This document shows positions 1 to 13,290 of a stretch of DNA of 64,000 nt, piece after piece. The DNA lies in assembly GCA_035771165.1 (NCBI GenBank), contig JAWNZC010000091.1, positions 1,138,501 through 1,202,500 of the forward strand, read 5' to 3'. Source of the stretch: Paragorgia papillata. Taxonomy: Eukaryota; Cnidaria; Anthozoa; Scleralcyonacea; Coralliidae. The notes under the pieces are model-generated. The model had not been told where the DNA came from. It did no database searches and was given only the letters and a program-made list of their open reading frames with translations. A program made the translations under genes and the position numbers. The first letter of the stretch is position 1. Every line of letters starts with the position of its first letter.

Positions 1-490
1 GGCCTTATGGCCAGGTTCATTGCAAATGTGACAAAGACCTATGTGAAACAAAAGTGCAAAACATTAATTATTGATTAATTTTTCTCGCTTTTAAATGTAT
101 GGAATGTAAGAATTAATCAACATACTGTATATTTGTGTTTGTTCTAAATTTTACCTTTTCTTTTATTTTTGCTCTCTTTTTGCTCTTTAGTAAGATATCC
201 GATAAACAAAAAGATAATATAATTATTTTTTTAAAAATTATATTTGTAAAAGAAAATAATTCACACCCTACCAGGTTTTTTATTGTTTCGCTGCTGTTTT
301 GTGTCTGTTTAAAAGAAAATAGTGTGTCATAAAGTGTTAATTCCCATGTAGACATTTTCGAAGATTGTAAGAATATATACTGCCAAATGTGTAGGAATTA
401 CACACCAACACACAATACATATCACACATATGCTACTTCTAAAATTTTACCTTTTTTCTCAATTTTTTCTTCTTCTTTTTTTCCTAGTGT
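1..490. other. AT-rich flank with no supported gene
   Basis: No coding region, RNA gene or clear repeat was found. The stretch is AT-rich with short pyrimidine runs, and it is the left flank of the RTE insertion that starts at 505. Confidence 0.6.
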
Positions 491-504
491 ATGGAAATGC
501 AATG

Positions 505-2764
505 AGTGAAATGAAATACAGGAGTGGGGGTAGACAGACACAGATAGACATGTTGCTGGTTAGAAAAGCACAGTGGAAACTTGTCAACGACGTGAAAGTC
601 ATCCCAAGCGAAACAGTGGCCTTACAACACAAGCCCCTGGTGGCGACACTCCAGCTCAGAAGGTTCCAGAAAAGAGAGCTCTGCTCAACAGAAACGAGGA
701 TTAGATGTGGAAAGCTGTGTGGCCCCAAGGGCATTATGTTTAAACAGAAAGCCCTTGCGAACACTCCGCTGATTGAGCCCATTATGTCTGCACAAACAGA
801 ATGGATGACGCTGAAGACAGCCTTGGTTGAAGCAGCGGAAGAGGTATGTGGCAGGGCCAAGTATGGCAAAAAACCTGACAGAGAGGAGTGGTGGTGGAAT
901 AGTACTGTGCAGAGTGCAGTGGAGAGAAAGAAGGTGACAAGGAAAGAATTGGAACTACGACCTTCGGTGCAGGCGCGAGGATTATAAGCAAGCGAGTAAC
1001 GAGGCGAAGAAGGCAGTGCGACAAGCAAAGGATGAAGCGAAGAACGAGTTATATGATGAACTGGAGACGAGGCCAGAAGTTGCCCGAAAAAAGATTTACA
1101 AGCTGGCAAAGGAGAGAAGAGGTGCGGAAGAAGACAATATAGCGTCACCTTTCATCAACAACGATAGAGGACAGCTCATTGTGAATGGTCCAGGTGTCAA
1201 GGATAGGTGGAAGGAGTATTTTGGAAAGTTATTAAACGAAGAGAACCCGTTTAGCGCCGAGATACCAACAACACCAGCAAATGTCGCACCACAACCAGAC
1301 ATTTCGCTGGAGGAAGTGAAGAAGGCAATCTCGAAGATGAAGTGTGGGAAGGCACCTGGACCCGACGAGGTGAACTTAGAGATGATACTGGCACTTGGAA
1401 ACGAGGGTGTACTATGGGTACACAGAGTGATGCAAGCAATTTGGAAGGAAAAACGAGTACCTGATGACTGGCTGGAATCCATTTTGGTTCCGATCTTTAA
1501 GAAGAAAGGAAACATACACGAGTGCGGTAACTACCGAGGAATAAAGTTATTATCACAGCTCATGAAGTGTCTGGAGAGGATAATGGACGCCAGAATTAGA
1601 CTGTATGTTCACGAGCAATTGGGAGAGGAACAATTTGGTTTTCGACAAGGTCGTGGCACCACCGATGCACTCTTCATCTTGAGACAGCTGATGGAAAGGA
1701 AGCTGGAATTTGGCCAAGACAGTTATTGGTGTTTCTTGGACCTAGAGAAGGCGTATGATAAGATCAACAGACAGATGATCGCACCGATTTTGAGGCTCTA
1801 TGGAGTCCCAGAAGAAATCATCACTATGGTTACAGCATTGTACCGTACACCAACAACCAGAGTTAGAACATGCTTCGGGAAGACAGATGCCTTTGAAGTG
1901 AATGTTGGGCTGCACCAGGGCTCTGCCCTAAGTCCACTGATTTTCATCATCATCTTGGACTATATCAGCAGAAGATGCCCATCAAGTCGTGGAAAGAAGC
2001 TGACATATGCTGATGATATTGCATTGAATGAGAAGACCGAGGAGGCGCTACAAAGGGCCACTAACAAATGGAATGAAGAACTGCACAGCCACGGTATGAA
2101 GATGAGCCAGTCAAAAACGGAGGTTATGGTAGTAACGCGCACAGAACCAGCACCAAGGGCTTCCATCAATATAAACAGCCAGGTACTGAAACAAACTGCG
2201 ACTTTCAAATACCTTGGGAGCTGGGTTGAAGAGCAAGGCGGGTTGGATCGGGAAATACGAGCAAGGATGCAGGGAATAGGTGCAGCGTGGAACAATGTCA
2301 GCGGGGTCATGTATGACAGAAGGATGCCTGTAAAACTGAAGAAACAGATCTACAAGACGATGGTTAGACCTGCAGCCCTCTATGGATCTGAGACGTGGGC
2401 CGTGAAGAAACAACACCTACGCAAGCTGGAAGTGGCGGAGATGAAATGCTTGAGGGCGATAAGAGGGGTTAACAGGAGGGACAGAATGAAGAATGAAGAG
2501 GTGCGAAGGGATGTTGGGGTGGTACAGCTAAGAGATAAGGTACAAGAAAGCAGAATGAGATGGTATGGTCATGTGCGAAGGTGCGAAGGGGATGAATTAA
2601 TCAAGTGGGCGGCGGAGAGAGGAGAAGTGGGGAAAAGGCCGATAGGAAGACCGAGACAGAGGTGGAAGGACTGCATCAAGGAAGATGGAAAGTCGATTGA
2701 TTTGGAGTTATGTGGAGACGGAGCAAGATGGAAAGCAGTAACAAGACGACCTGACCCCCCTTGA
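505..2764 (+). pseudogene. RTE endonuclease (partial) and reverse transcriptase, frameshifted
   Basis: The first part (505-987) reads as the C-terminal end of an APE-type endonuclease (YRSGGRQTQID, then a DVKVIPSE stretch). The second part, open in another frame from about 962 to 2764, is a reverse transcriptase with a GKAPGPDEV palm entry motif, FGFRQGRGT, FLDLEKAYD, GLHQGSALSP, the catalytic YADD and an RMRWYGHVRR / GRPRQRWKD C-terminus characteristic of the RTE clade. The two parts are joined by one frame change near 945-970, and the N-terminal half of the endonuclease is missing. The RT domain has no internal stop over roughly 580 residues, so the copy is not very old. It would copy its RNA into DNA at a nicked target, but this copy cannot encode the complete protein. 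Confidence 0.85.
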
Positions 2765-2791
2765 GGGGAAAAACAGGTTATGATGATGATG
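505..2791 (+). mobile_element. 5'-truncated RTE-clade non-LTR retrotransposon
   Basis: The insert is bounded by a perfect 14-bp direct repeat (atggaaatgcaatg) at 491-504 and 2792-2805, the target-site duplication expected of target-primed reverse transcription. It begins inside the endonuclease domain, so it is 5'-truncated. It ends in a short tgatgatgatgat tract rather than poly(A), which is typical of RTE elements. The body has higher GC than the flanks. Confidence 0.88.
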
Positions 2792-2805
2792 ATGGAAATG
2801 CAATG

Positions 2806-4324
2806 GGAAAAAAATAAAATGTATATTACAATATGGCTGGTTGACTATGAACAATAATACTTTTACACTTTATGTAAATAGCTCTTTAAAAGTATACATT
2901 GAGACTTTTCGACTTATGTAATATAATTTTATTGGGAAACAGCCCATACATGTGATGATTATGTGTGCTGTAATCTACATTGACAAAACATGACAGGTTA
3001 TAAACTTTTTCTCTTAAATTTGTAAACAATTATTTGTACCTTGTTCATCTAGTTGCACTGAATCAAATGATTCAGTGCTTCGGAGGGTGTCCATTGCTTG
3101 TTCTATAAAAACACAAAAATACTATGTTATAAAATACACTATGAACTTCCATTTGGACATTTTTGAAAGTGACACGAGTTACTTCCACCAAAAAGGTATA
3201 GAGAAATATATCTATATATTATTATTTATAATTATCTCAAAAATTTGCTTATATGTCTTTTTGCTGAAAAATATTTTTATACTACAATAACACTCACCAG
3301 TTGTTTTTGCCTCCTTGTAGTGTAATGGTTTATAAAAGGGATAAAAACACCATGTTTTAATATTGTTTCCACTTGTTTTAGTTAGTTTTAAATAGTTGTA
3401 CAAATTTTCTACTATATTAACACAAACTCAAATAGTATGGCATTACTGTTATTTAAGGATAATTCTGAAATTTGTAACCACTTTTATATTTTTAACTTTT
3501 ACAACACATTTTGGTTTATATTTTACTACAGTATGTTTATAGCAATTCATTACCTCCATTCTCTTAAAATTTTCTTGAAGTTCTTTTAAAAGAAATAGTA
3601 ACTTATTAGGCATTTAAAGTGCCGTGTATAGATTTTTTACGTTAAAATTGTGAAAAAAGTTTATGTACTCACATATTTTCTAACATGGTCTTCGGGAAAA
3701 GAAAGGTGTATTTTAATTTTTAAAAGTAGCGAAAAGCGCGCGAATTTGCCCGTATTTTTCACGCGAGTTTCTCGCGAGAGATGATCAACATTTTGTTTCG
3801 CCATTTATAAAAGCCTTGGAACATACTACCCATCGTTGAACATCTCATAAAAATATTAACGTGTTTTTTTTTGTTGGACGATAACCAAATAGATCTAATG
3901 CATTAGCATGGTCTGGCAAATGATAATCATTGACTGATCCAAGTTCTGATACAACAGTTTTTAAAGTATGTCTTGCGATTGTCTTTTATTATTATTACAG
4001 TTTTTATCCCATGCTCTGGGAAAATACACAGCGATAGCCGACAAAAAATAGTATTTAATAGAAAGTTGTATTGCATGGTTTGCAAGACAGCATTTTCAAG
4101 TTGGAATCCTCACGTGATTTCTTTCAAATCAGTTGTAGTATATTTAAATTTTTGACTTTTAATCAATTTTAATTTACATTTTTTCATGAAATCAATTACA
4201 GCAAATCATTATTAAGCGTAGCCTTAACAATTCAGTATACATTTATTTAAATTACTGCAATGAATAAACATGCACTGTCAGGTCATAATTTCCCTTCTAC
4301 AGATCAATAAAGTTTGTATTTTTT
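2806..4324. other. Non-coding stretch, no gene seen
   Basis: No convincing reading frame or repeat was found. The one distinctive patch is a CpG-rich spot at about 3725-3785 (several CGCG), followed by a TATA-like tttataaaag near 3804, which could be a weak promoter. No coding exon could be linked to it. Confidence 0.4.
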
Positions 4325-4766
4325 CTAAATAAAATTCCTCAAATTGAATAGTACGGTAACCAAAATTTCTACTGCCTCAGCTTGCACATGTATCGAACTG
4401 TTTTGATGAACTATATGGAATATACTTCTTGCTCCAATGGATTGACAAGTGTAAAAATCTCCTTTGTCTGCAATGAGATAAAGCATTTAAAACTTATCAG
4501 AGACAGTTAATAATGTAAAATATATAGAGGTTGATATATCAGAGAAGGTCAATGAAACAATAGGTCACTGTTTTGTGAAACTACAAAAGAACATATTTTA
4601 ATTAATATATAAGTTTGACTAATGAAATATTGAAAATCTTACTTGTTTAAATAACAGTATTGTAGTGACATTGGAAAGACCACTGTTGAAAGATTCAGTC
4701 TTGATGGTGTACTCAGGTCTGTCATAAAGTGCTACAGATGGGCCAAGTAAGTCCATGCCATGGTCT
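4325..4766 (-). pseudogene. Ig-domain exons, 3' end of a host-type gene or its remnant
   Basis: Two minus-strand exons have good splice borders. The first is 4643-4766, preceded by ...TTTCAG and followed by GTAAGA; the second is 4325-4467, preceded by CATTGCAG and ending in a TAG stop. The first encodes ...YTIKTESFNSGLSNVTTI..., like the D-E strands of an I-set immunoglobulin domain, and the second opens with KGDFYTCQSIGARS, the F-strand Y-x-C signature. An open stretch upstream (4924-5018, after an AG) reads IEIVKAPTVVEG..., like an A-B strand. The phases of the two exons do not match by one nucleotide, so this is either a decayed copy or a gene with an exon I have missed. A tttatt (reverse AATAAA) near 4245 could be its polyadenylation signal. 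Confidence 0.4.
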
Positions 4767-5108
4767 CTGAAATTGTTGGAAAATACCATAATTTTTTTTG
4801 GCTAAAGTTAAGAACATAACCATGAAAATTGTTAGCCTGAGTAAAGCTATTGAGCACAGTATGAGTTGGCAGTTGCAGTATAAAGCTGTGTTGTATTTAA
4901 TATAAAAATAATGATGCAATGGACTATTTGCATGATTTGACTGATTCATCTACAACTACCAGATTCTTTGTTAATCCTTCCACTACTGTTGGGGCCTTTA
5001 CTATTTCAATCGATCTGGCTAATGCAAGATGATTTTACTTATCAAGAAAGTCTATTAGTGAAGGGGTTATTGTGCAAACAGTACATATATATACGTATAT
5101 ATACATAT

Positions 5109-5284
5109 TAGAAGTATGTTCTAGGGATTTTTGGTGAAGGAAAATTCGAGTGTAGAGTATATACATTTTAAGACCAAACCGGGACCAGATGCAAAAAATG
5201 CAACTACACAGGCCTTCCGGCAGGAATTGAACCCACGACCTTGCGATTCTAGTGCAATGCTCTGACCACTGAGCCATGGAGGCC
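5109..5284 (-). mobile_element. tRNA-derived SINE
   Basis: On the minus strand, 5284-5211 folds like a tRNA: acceptor ends GGCCTCC and GGAAGGCC, an A-box-like TGGCTCAGTGG, an anticodon-arm-like TTGCA...CGCAA and a B-box-like GGTTCAATTCC. It is followed by a non-tRNA body to about 5109. A tRNA head with internal Pol III boxes plus an unrelated tail is the SINE layout. The tail sequence (tgttctagggatttttggtgaagg and onward) is repeated at 5410-5460 without the head. Confidence 0.62.
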
Positions 5285-5409
5285 GTTGCCGAGAGCTTGA
5301 TCGCGAGTTCTGTATACATTAAGGTGGTAGTATACATTAAGGTGGTAATGCCAGGAGAGAATTGGGTTTATTAGTTAGTAATATTGTGCATTTCACTCGA
5401 TTACATAGC

Positions 5410-5460
5410 ATGTTCTAAGGATTTTTGGTGAAGGAAAATTCGAGTGTAGAATATATACAG
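5410..5460 (-). repeat. Second copy of the SINE tail
   Basis: About 51 bp nearly identical to 5116-5166 (tgttcta, ggatttttggtgaaggaaaa, ttcgagtgtaga) without the tRNA-like head. It is either a 5'-truncated SINE copy or the product of a local duplication. Confidence 0.6.
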
Positions 5461-7982
5461 TTGTATATTCTACACATATATACATATACCCACTGACCTC
5501 TTTAATGGTCAGTGAATGGTATATTATAGTCATACTGTAGAATTCATTTATATATTGAGGTTAGTGATAGTATCGATATGTATTAGTCTGGTTCCTGGTC
5601 AAGTTTTGTAGACAATACAGGTACAGTAGTTGTACATGCCTGCATACATGTAGTCAAATAGGCAATCATTGTGAATTAGCTATTCATCCTGCCAAATTCA
5701 GGTGCATGAGTGTGAGTGGGATTGTGTGCATATAAATTAATTACTTACCAGTTGCTCATAGAAAATCACAAACATGATGATTCCACATTTTTCAAGTAGT
5801 TACAGCTAGTTTTGTTTATTATCAGATTTCAATTCCTATAAATCAGAAGAGAACACAGAATATTACTATACAGTAGAATGGTAAAAATGGTTATGGAATG
5901 TTGGCATCCTTCACAGGGAAATCTACAGAGGATTATATTACAGGACAAAAATTGCAAAGACAATTCTGCCCGCAGTATTATACAATGAAAGCTGCAAGAA
6001 ATCTCTTACCATTCCCAATAGCACAGGGTGGTTACTGCTTGTTTAATAGTCTCTTTTTAATGACCACAGACCACTAACATTGGAACTTGTGGACGATGAT
6101 GGACATGCAATGATGCAAATTTATTCTACAAAAAATACAATCATGAATAAAAAAGATATCAGTATAGCATTTTCGCATATTACAATAATATTTGTTGCTG
6201 CATAACATTCATACAAACATATTTGTGCTTGCTCAATTCCCAACTCATACCCAGTCCAAATCAGAGCGAAAAAAAAAATTACAAAAACCGGGAAAGGGGT
6301 CCATTGCTTCGACTCTTATCCTTTACGAACGAAGTCTAAAAATGAATACGGCAAAGAAACGATGGAAAGCAATGCTATGCGTGAGGATACTTTACCTTGT
6401 ATTATGCATAAAAATGTTTAGTATTCGTGCCAGAATCGACCACAGAATTGATCAGTAGTTGATGATATTAAATATTGATGACATTGTACAGGTTAGTGTA
6501 GCAATTAAGGTTGGTTGGAACATGTTTGAGGCAATTTATGATCTAATACTATGCACTGGGGAGCTTGGCTCCTGAGCTTAGGAGGTTTTTATTGATCTGT
6601 AATAATAAAAAAAGTGCAGTGTCTATGTTACTACTATGTTAAGATTTGAGAAATAAATATCACGAAGTATAGAGGACACATCATCAAATTACGGCATTCA
6701 ATAATTCCACATTCTTTTGAAATGTCCTACTCTTTCCAATGGATGTATAAAACACCATGCATGGTATTGCACCAGCTGTTCATTTACCTTAATTAAATTC
6801 TTTAGGCAGTTCTTCTGAAGAGTTTTCCTTGATAACAGTGGACTGAAATTCTCAAATATTTGATTTAGTACTTTCTTGTTCAGTTCTGGAGATGTTGTAT
6901 TAATTATATAAATACAGTACTGCTGAGAAGTAACTTACTTCATACAATCAATCCTATAACAGTCAAATTGACTTTGAACTTACTGCAGTTCAACAATGGT
7001 CGAGTTGCTGCTTTGTGCAAGAAACAGATAATTTGTATCTTAATTCAGTCATTAACATACATAAATATGCAGTATCAGTTTGATATATTAATGGTTCAGC
7101 TGAACCCCAGTTTCAAACTGAGTCCATCATTGGTTTGATCTAGCTTATTGTTGTATTGGTTACTTTTGAGCAATACTGTTTACAGTGTTGTTTTAAAAAG
7201 GAATAGAACGAAAGGTAATTGTAATTTTATGTAACTATTAACATAATAATAATATTTGGCCTGTTCACATTATAGTCTACGCTCGAAAGCACATTAACCA
7301 TTGCTGCCTATATGCTGTGTAAGGTCACTCTTTGACGAATAACATAATCTGGTCTTAGACAGGGTAAAATCATGGGGTATTGTATTTGACAGACTGTGGC
7401 AGAAACAGGTTAAATGTACCCAGGTACAGACTTTTCATATGGCAAGATTACACACCACTGTGTCTGCAGGCATTTCTTGTTACCTCAAAAGCACAATCAA
7501 AATTACTGTGCCCAGGTATGCCAACCTCAAAAACACATATAGTGTTAGTAGGCTCCAGGCAAATCTCTCGCTCGAAAGCACACTCATACAAAAATTTTTG
7601 ATGACTGCACCCAGTGCACCAGCCTCAAAAACATATATCAGGTGCAGATCCAAGGTTGGTGTGGGCCCCATTTTTGCACACACCTGTACACTGTATACAC
7701 ACCAATATTAATGACTTTGTATTTCTCTTAAATCTCACTCAAAAGCCCAAAATATTGGAACAGTTTATTAATTTTCTGAAACCAAAGAATTACTAAAAGT
7801 TATTGTGCCTTTGGTATTAATCTCATTCATGCTTTTCATAGATTTCTAAACCTGGATCTGCCTCTGCATATTATGTCTAGGTAACAGGCGAGATTATTTG
7901 TATTACTCGAAAGCACACGTCTTGACATGTGCCCAGTAATTTCCAACATGTGAACAAAGTTCACCAGGCCATCTATTAACTT
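5461..7982. other. Non-coding stretch with short dispersed repeats; may hold the Helitron 3' region
   Basis: No gene is supported. The 12-mer ctcgaaagcaca occurs at 7282-7293, 7571-7582 and 7906-7917, about 290-335 bp apart. A tgcc/cctcaaaaacaca-type segment is repeated near 7520 and 7620. These lie just beyond the C-terminal end of the Helitron gene and may belong to its 3' non-coding part. I could not identify a hairpin plus CTRR terminus. Confidence 0.4.
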
Positions 7983-10761
7983 CTAATGACTACTATATCT
8001 TCTTGCAGTTTCTTGTGCAAGCAACTGCAACCTTTGCTCTTCATCAAGTCGCTTTCGCAAATTTTTGTTTCTACCAATGGCTTTTAAACGATCAAACGTC
8101 ATTGGCTCAAACACAATATCATTAATGGATCTCACCCTAGATGTAGCAACAAATGTACATCCAGCTACTTTCTCACTTTTACCCAAGTCAACGACAGCCT
8201 TTGGTAAAGTCTGTCCCTGTGACTTGTGAATAGTCATTGCATACCTTAATCTCAATGGGACCTGTTGTCTTTACATGTACTTCCCATCAGCCATCCATTC
8301 AAATACCTTTGGTGGCACTGGTATGCACTTGGGACATGTATCAATAAATCCCGGCCCAGTGTAGGCAGGGAAATGTACCAACACAGCAACGGGTAGATTT
8401 GGTGTTCCAAGATTTTCTGCAAACCAAATCTCCTCAACCACTCCAAATGAACCATTACAAAGGCCAACTTCAGCCCACAGGTTGGATGTGAGCATGACCT
8501 CTGCTTTCTTTGACAGGAAGAGCACTGCTTCTAAGCCACCAGCTTCATCAGATGTTGCTGCTGATGCTCCATGGCCAGAGTTCTTTGCCTGAATCTCTGC
8601 CACAGCCTGTCCATTGCCTCTCAACTTCTCATAGTTGTACTCAGCAACACTCTTCTTGTCAAAGTATAACTGAATAGCATCACTTAATTGATCCATGGCA
8701 ATATTAGGTGTGGAATGTTGCAGCAAGAGATGCCAGTCCTCTTCTGTTACCTGTCCATCTCTCATTCTCATCAGCAAGGCTCTGAATGCTTGTGCCTCAG
8801 CATTCTCACCAGCCTGTCGCATAATCTCATTCAAAATAACTACAGAATGAAACAAAAGATATAATGAATGACCATGATCACTTATAGTGGACCCATTTCC
8901 AGCAATATACAATGGACGGTCACCCACTGGTGGCAACTGACCAAAGTCACCAAGGAGGATCACTGAAATACCACCAAACGGCTTATCTTCATTCCCTGTG
9001 CCAGCACGCAATCTATTGTCTAACTACGACAACATTTTGTGACCAATCATTGACATTTCATCAACAATGAGGTAAGCCTTACCTTCCAGTTTTAACTGTA
9101 AGCATTGCAACGACTCACCCTGTAGGTCTTTATACTCACGTATAGGAAGTTGTGCAGCAGAGTGTAATGTCTGGCCATTAATACTAAATGCTGCAATACC
9201 TGTTGTTGCAGTTATTATACAACTGTCACCCAAAACCTGTTTTAAAGCAGTGATTAGGTACATCTTACCTGTTCCTGCAGTACCACACACAATCCTGTGG
9301 ATTGGCTCAGGTTTCTCAACATTTTGCATATGAGATATTACAATATCATATGCAAGTCGTTGCTTCTCATTTAGGGTTGATGGATCAATGGGCACTTCAT
9401 TGCTCACTTGTACATTATGTCGTTGCCCTTGTTCTTCCGCATCTTTTCTCTGCTGGTAGATCCACCCAGGGCATTCTCTGAGCTTCTCCACTGGAACTGA
9501 TCGTGCAGCTGCATACCAGTCGTTCCCAACCCCCAACAGCTGATCACCCAACTCCTCATATCGTTGGTTCAATCTGCATAACAGCATCCAGTCATCAAGT
9601 TCATTTTCTGGATTGTTGGCCATATTATATTCGTCATCATTATCGTTGCCTGTGTTACTATCATTACTATCCTCTTCATTTCCTTCACCTGACATGTGTT
9701 GGAAAACTCTGTCACGCTCTTCCTCATGACCTAAAACATTCTCTGAAGCAAAATCAGTTTCAAGGAACATGTAATAGGTGTTGATGAACATTTCGTCATT
9801 CTCATCGTTATTGTCCCATGCATTTGATGGTTCACCCTCCCAGGGTTTGAACTTGATCAACTGAAATTTGCAATACCTGCCAAAATCAGGGCCATGAGGG
9901 TTTGCCGACACTTTTGGAAAGGTCCTCACAATATATGGTACTGGTCGCTTTCTTATGTCAGACCTGATTCTTGTGTATTGTGACACATACTGCATTAAAT
10001 TCAACTGAGATAAACCATGATACCTGCTATTCTCAGTTGAACGCTTACCATAACCTTCTATTGTGGATTTTTGCAAGACCTCATCACCTTGGTCCTCCAT
10101 ATCCATGACAACTCTCCTACTGTTATCTAAAGACACAGTAACAAAGTTATAAGTACATCCTACCAAGGGCAAACTCAGTAGCATATGTGCTGTCTCCTGT
10201 GCTGCCATGTCACGATCTCCAACAACTTGGATCATTGCTTTCTTGATTGCTGAAGATACTTGATCATCGTTATGTAATCTAGACACACAAGATTGCAAAA
10301 TTTATGATGCTTGCTTTGACCGCGGCTCTCCTTTTGCAGCATACTTGGCCATATATCTAGCACAAGCATTCTGATCAACAATTACCTGCAAATCAACATT
10401 AGCTCTCCAATTCTCAAGCATGACCCTATTATGTGAATTTAATCTAGGGTCATTTATTTTTCTCACCAACTCTGTACTCACCTTGTCATGTGGTAACTTC
10501 TCATAACACAGTTTTGTTTCCTCTTCCAATGGCTTTGGGAAACCAAATCTGCATTCTGCAGGAACATCATAACCTTTTTGCTTCAAGCAGTAGGCTGGGC
10601 TGCATCTTGTATGCCTCTCCACAGTATTCACCAATCTATGGTAGTCACCATCTCTATTTTCAACTGCACTTGGTCTGACAGCTGATGGATGTGGCTCAGG
10701 AATTTGCTATTGTTCATCAGGTAATTCCCCATTGACTATTGTCACTAGCCAGTCAACATAT

Positions 10762-11062
10762 CTATAAAATAATAAATTAAAATAAATACTGTAAGTACAT
10801 ACCTGTAGTGTATAATTACAAAATTAATGTCACTCTTGGCTCGTCATAAATGCCCTCCAATGTTATCTTGTTTTTTATTAACATTGAATTAGATAAGCCA
10901 TTTGAGCCTCAATGGTGTTTAAGTAGTCCAAAAGCCAATTACCGGTATTTTAAATATAATCATAAAAAATATTAATGTTCAGTAATTTACAATAATATTA
11001 TTAGATAATGGTAAGGTTTTACCTCTATACAGTAACTGTTCCACTGAATTTAGGTTACTCAC
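10762..11062 (-). other. Spliceosomal intron inside the Helitron gene
   Basis: The donor is GTGAGT directly after ...TTAGTGAG (exon end at 11063) and the acceptor is TTATTTTATAG (next exon from 10761). Removing these 301 bp joins a phase-2 exon end to an exon that continues the conserved protein, so the prediction rests on both splice signals and reading frame. Confidence 0.8.
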
Positions 11063-12809
11063 CTCACTAACTGCCTCTCGGCTTCTCTCCCATGGGCAAT
11101 ATCATCCTGGTAAAAGAAATCAAAATCATCCATTGACATTGTAGTTTCAACTTGGCTGTAACCCCACCCCTGGGCAGCCTGAGCTCGTAACAATGGAATA
11201 TCAGGGGCGTTGTTTAACCGGGCACACCCATGTGCATGAATACTTCCCCTGGCCTGATATTCATAGCGGAACCAATGCCATTCTGCATCCAAAACACCCC
11301 TCAACCAATGCCTGATGAAGTCATCGAGGCGTTGCTTAATATACCAGTCAGTTAAATGGGGCTTGTCAATCACAGCTTGTGCTCGTTGTGACCTTGTCGC
11401 ATCTTCCCCTGTCTGCAGCAGTCTTTGCAGTTCTGGCCAGTAACTATCAGCAGCACTAAATGTAAAAAAGAAAGTTGGACAACCTTTCTGCTCTATTAGT
11501 GCTAGCAATTCTTGCAAGCGTTGATACCAGTACTGGTTTGTACCTTGCACCTTAGACACATAACGTTGCAATCGATTTGCCATTTGCTTACCACTCATCA
11601 AATTGACCATCTCTTTTAGCTCTTCCATGGTCAAGTTGGCATCAGCTGGATGTTGACGCAAGTAAATATTTGCTTGCGACAATAGTTGATGTCTTTGCTT
11701 CATATCTAGTGCCCAGTATCGAAAACGTGGGTGGGAAGCAAACCTCCATCTATACTCACCATTTGGCAACTCTTCGGCAAACTTTTCCAAGTGCTTAAAT
11801 GCCTCAGTCAAAGTGACACCGTGTTGCCTTGCCCTTGTGGTTGGATCACCTTTCCCAAATGGAAACAATGTGGGAAAAGCCATTGTAGCTAGACCATCTG
11901 TCTTAAACTCGTTCACTACATTACCTTCTGTAGATGGCCAGTCTAATGGATCCTTCTCATTATTAACAGTCTCTCGAATTGCATCAGCTTCCTTCCTCTG
12001 CCTTTGTCGGTGAGGAATGAATGAGATGCTCCCACAACCTACAAGAGATTCTTCAACACTGTTATCAGTACTTACTGGCTCCTGTGGTGGGCCTTCATTT
12101 TCATGTTCAGGAGCTGTTACCTGTACATCTGGTTCAACGACATACCTGAGGTCATCTGGGACACCATTTTCGGGCAAGTTCTGTATTGCCTCTCCATCAA
12201 TCTCTACATCTTTGAAGTAGGGATTGTTGGTCTTCAACCATAACACAGCCTCAAGAACTCTGTGTCGACGAACAGTGAAGTCCCGATGTGCGTTATCCAC
12301 TCCATGTCTTCTTATTACCAAAACAGGTAAATCAGATACATGATATGGCAACCTAGATAAGAAACTCTGGATATCTTGGGGTAAGTTTAGTACATGTCCC
12401 TTGTACCCTCTCTGCCCACCATGTTTCCTGTACACACTCATAATGGGACAGACCCTGGCAATTAAGATCTCCTCTACCTGGGTTAACCCCTCTAACTGCT
12501 GTGGTACAATACCTGGATCCATGTCATTCTCCATACTGTACACTTTTGGAGATTTCTTATCTCTCTTACATCGATTGCACAGGTAGTTTTCCACTTGCAA
12601 ATTCTGCTTGGTTGGCCAGGCTTCTTTACAAACAGTGCACTGTCGATGGTCTAACACTTCTTGGGCAGTGTGAAATCTCTGCATTTCATTTTTAGCCCAT
12701 TGTTGCTCATGTAATGGACTCTCAATATTTTGCCATCCCCCTTGGTGTAGATACTCTTTTCGACTGTCAACGTGTGCCTGTTGTTCAGATACATTTTGGG
12801 CTCTTCTCT

Positions 12810-13290
12810 CTGTGGAATTATGCCTGACTTGCTCGAGTCTTCTTGCTCGTTCTTCAGACGTTTCAGACTCAATACGCTCTGCTTCATTTTGTCTAAGCAC
12901 TTGTAGCCGTTCTGCTCGTTGTTCAGACGTTTCTGACTCGATACGTTCTGCTGTATTTTGTCTAAGCACTTGTAGCCGTTCTGCTCGTTGTTCAGACGTT
13001 TCTGACTCTATTCGTGCTGCTGTATTTTGTCTGAGTGCCTGCAGCCGTTCTGCTTGTTGTTCTGGAGTTTCATACTCAATTCGGGCTCTCGTATTTTGCC
13101 TAAGCTCTTGTAGGCGGTCATTTCGTTGGTCAGGCCTTTCTTCCTGTATTCGTACAGTCGTGTTTCTCGACAGAATCTCGAGTCGGCGTGTTCTCTGTTG
13201 TGGCGTTTCTGTTTCTATTCTTACTATCGCCTGTACTCTCAATCTTTGCAGCCTTCTCTCTCTCTGTTCACTACTTTCTCGCTGCCTTCT
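12810..13290 (-). repeat. 72-bp tandem repeat within the Helitron N-terminal coding region
   Basis: About seven to eight diverged copies of a 24-codon unit rich in Arg, Glu and Gln (ERIESETSEQRAERLQVLRQ and variants) probably form a long charged helix. The period is a multiple of three, so copy-number changes keep the frame. Confidence 0.75.

Noticed and set aside
459..1148. Long minus-strand frame over the RTE N-terminal region
   Set aside because: Antisense shadow of the GC-richer retrotransposon; composition is low-complexity Ser/Leu with no domain.
7272..7920. Helitron 3' terminus (hairpin plus CTRR)
   Set aside because: I could not find a convincing hairpin followed by CTRR and an AT insertion site; the repeated ctcgaaagcaca motif is noted instead.
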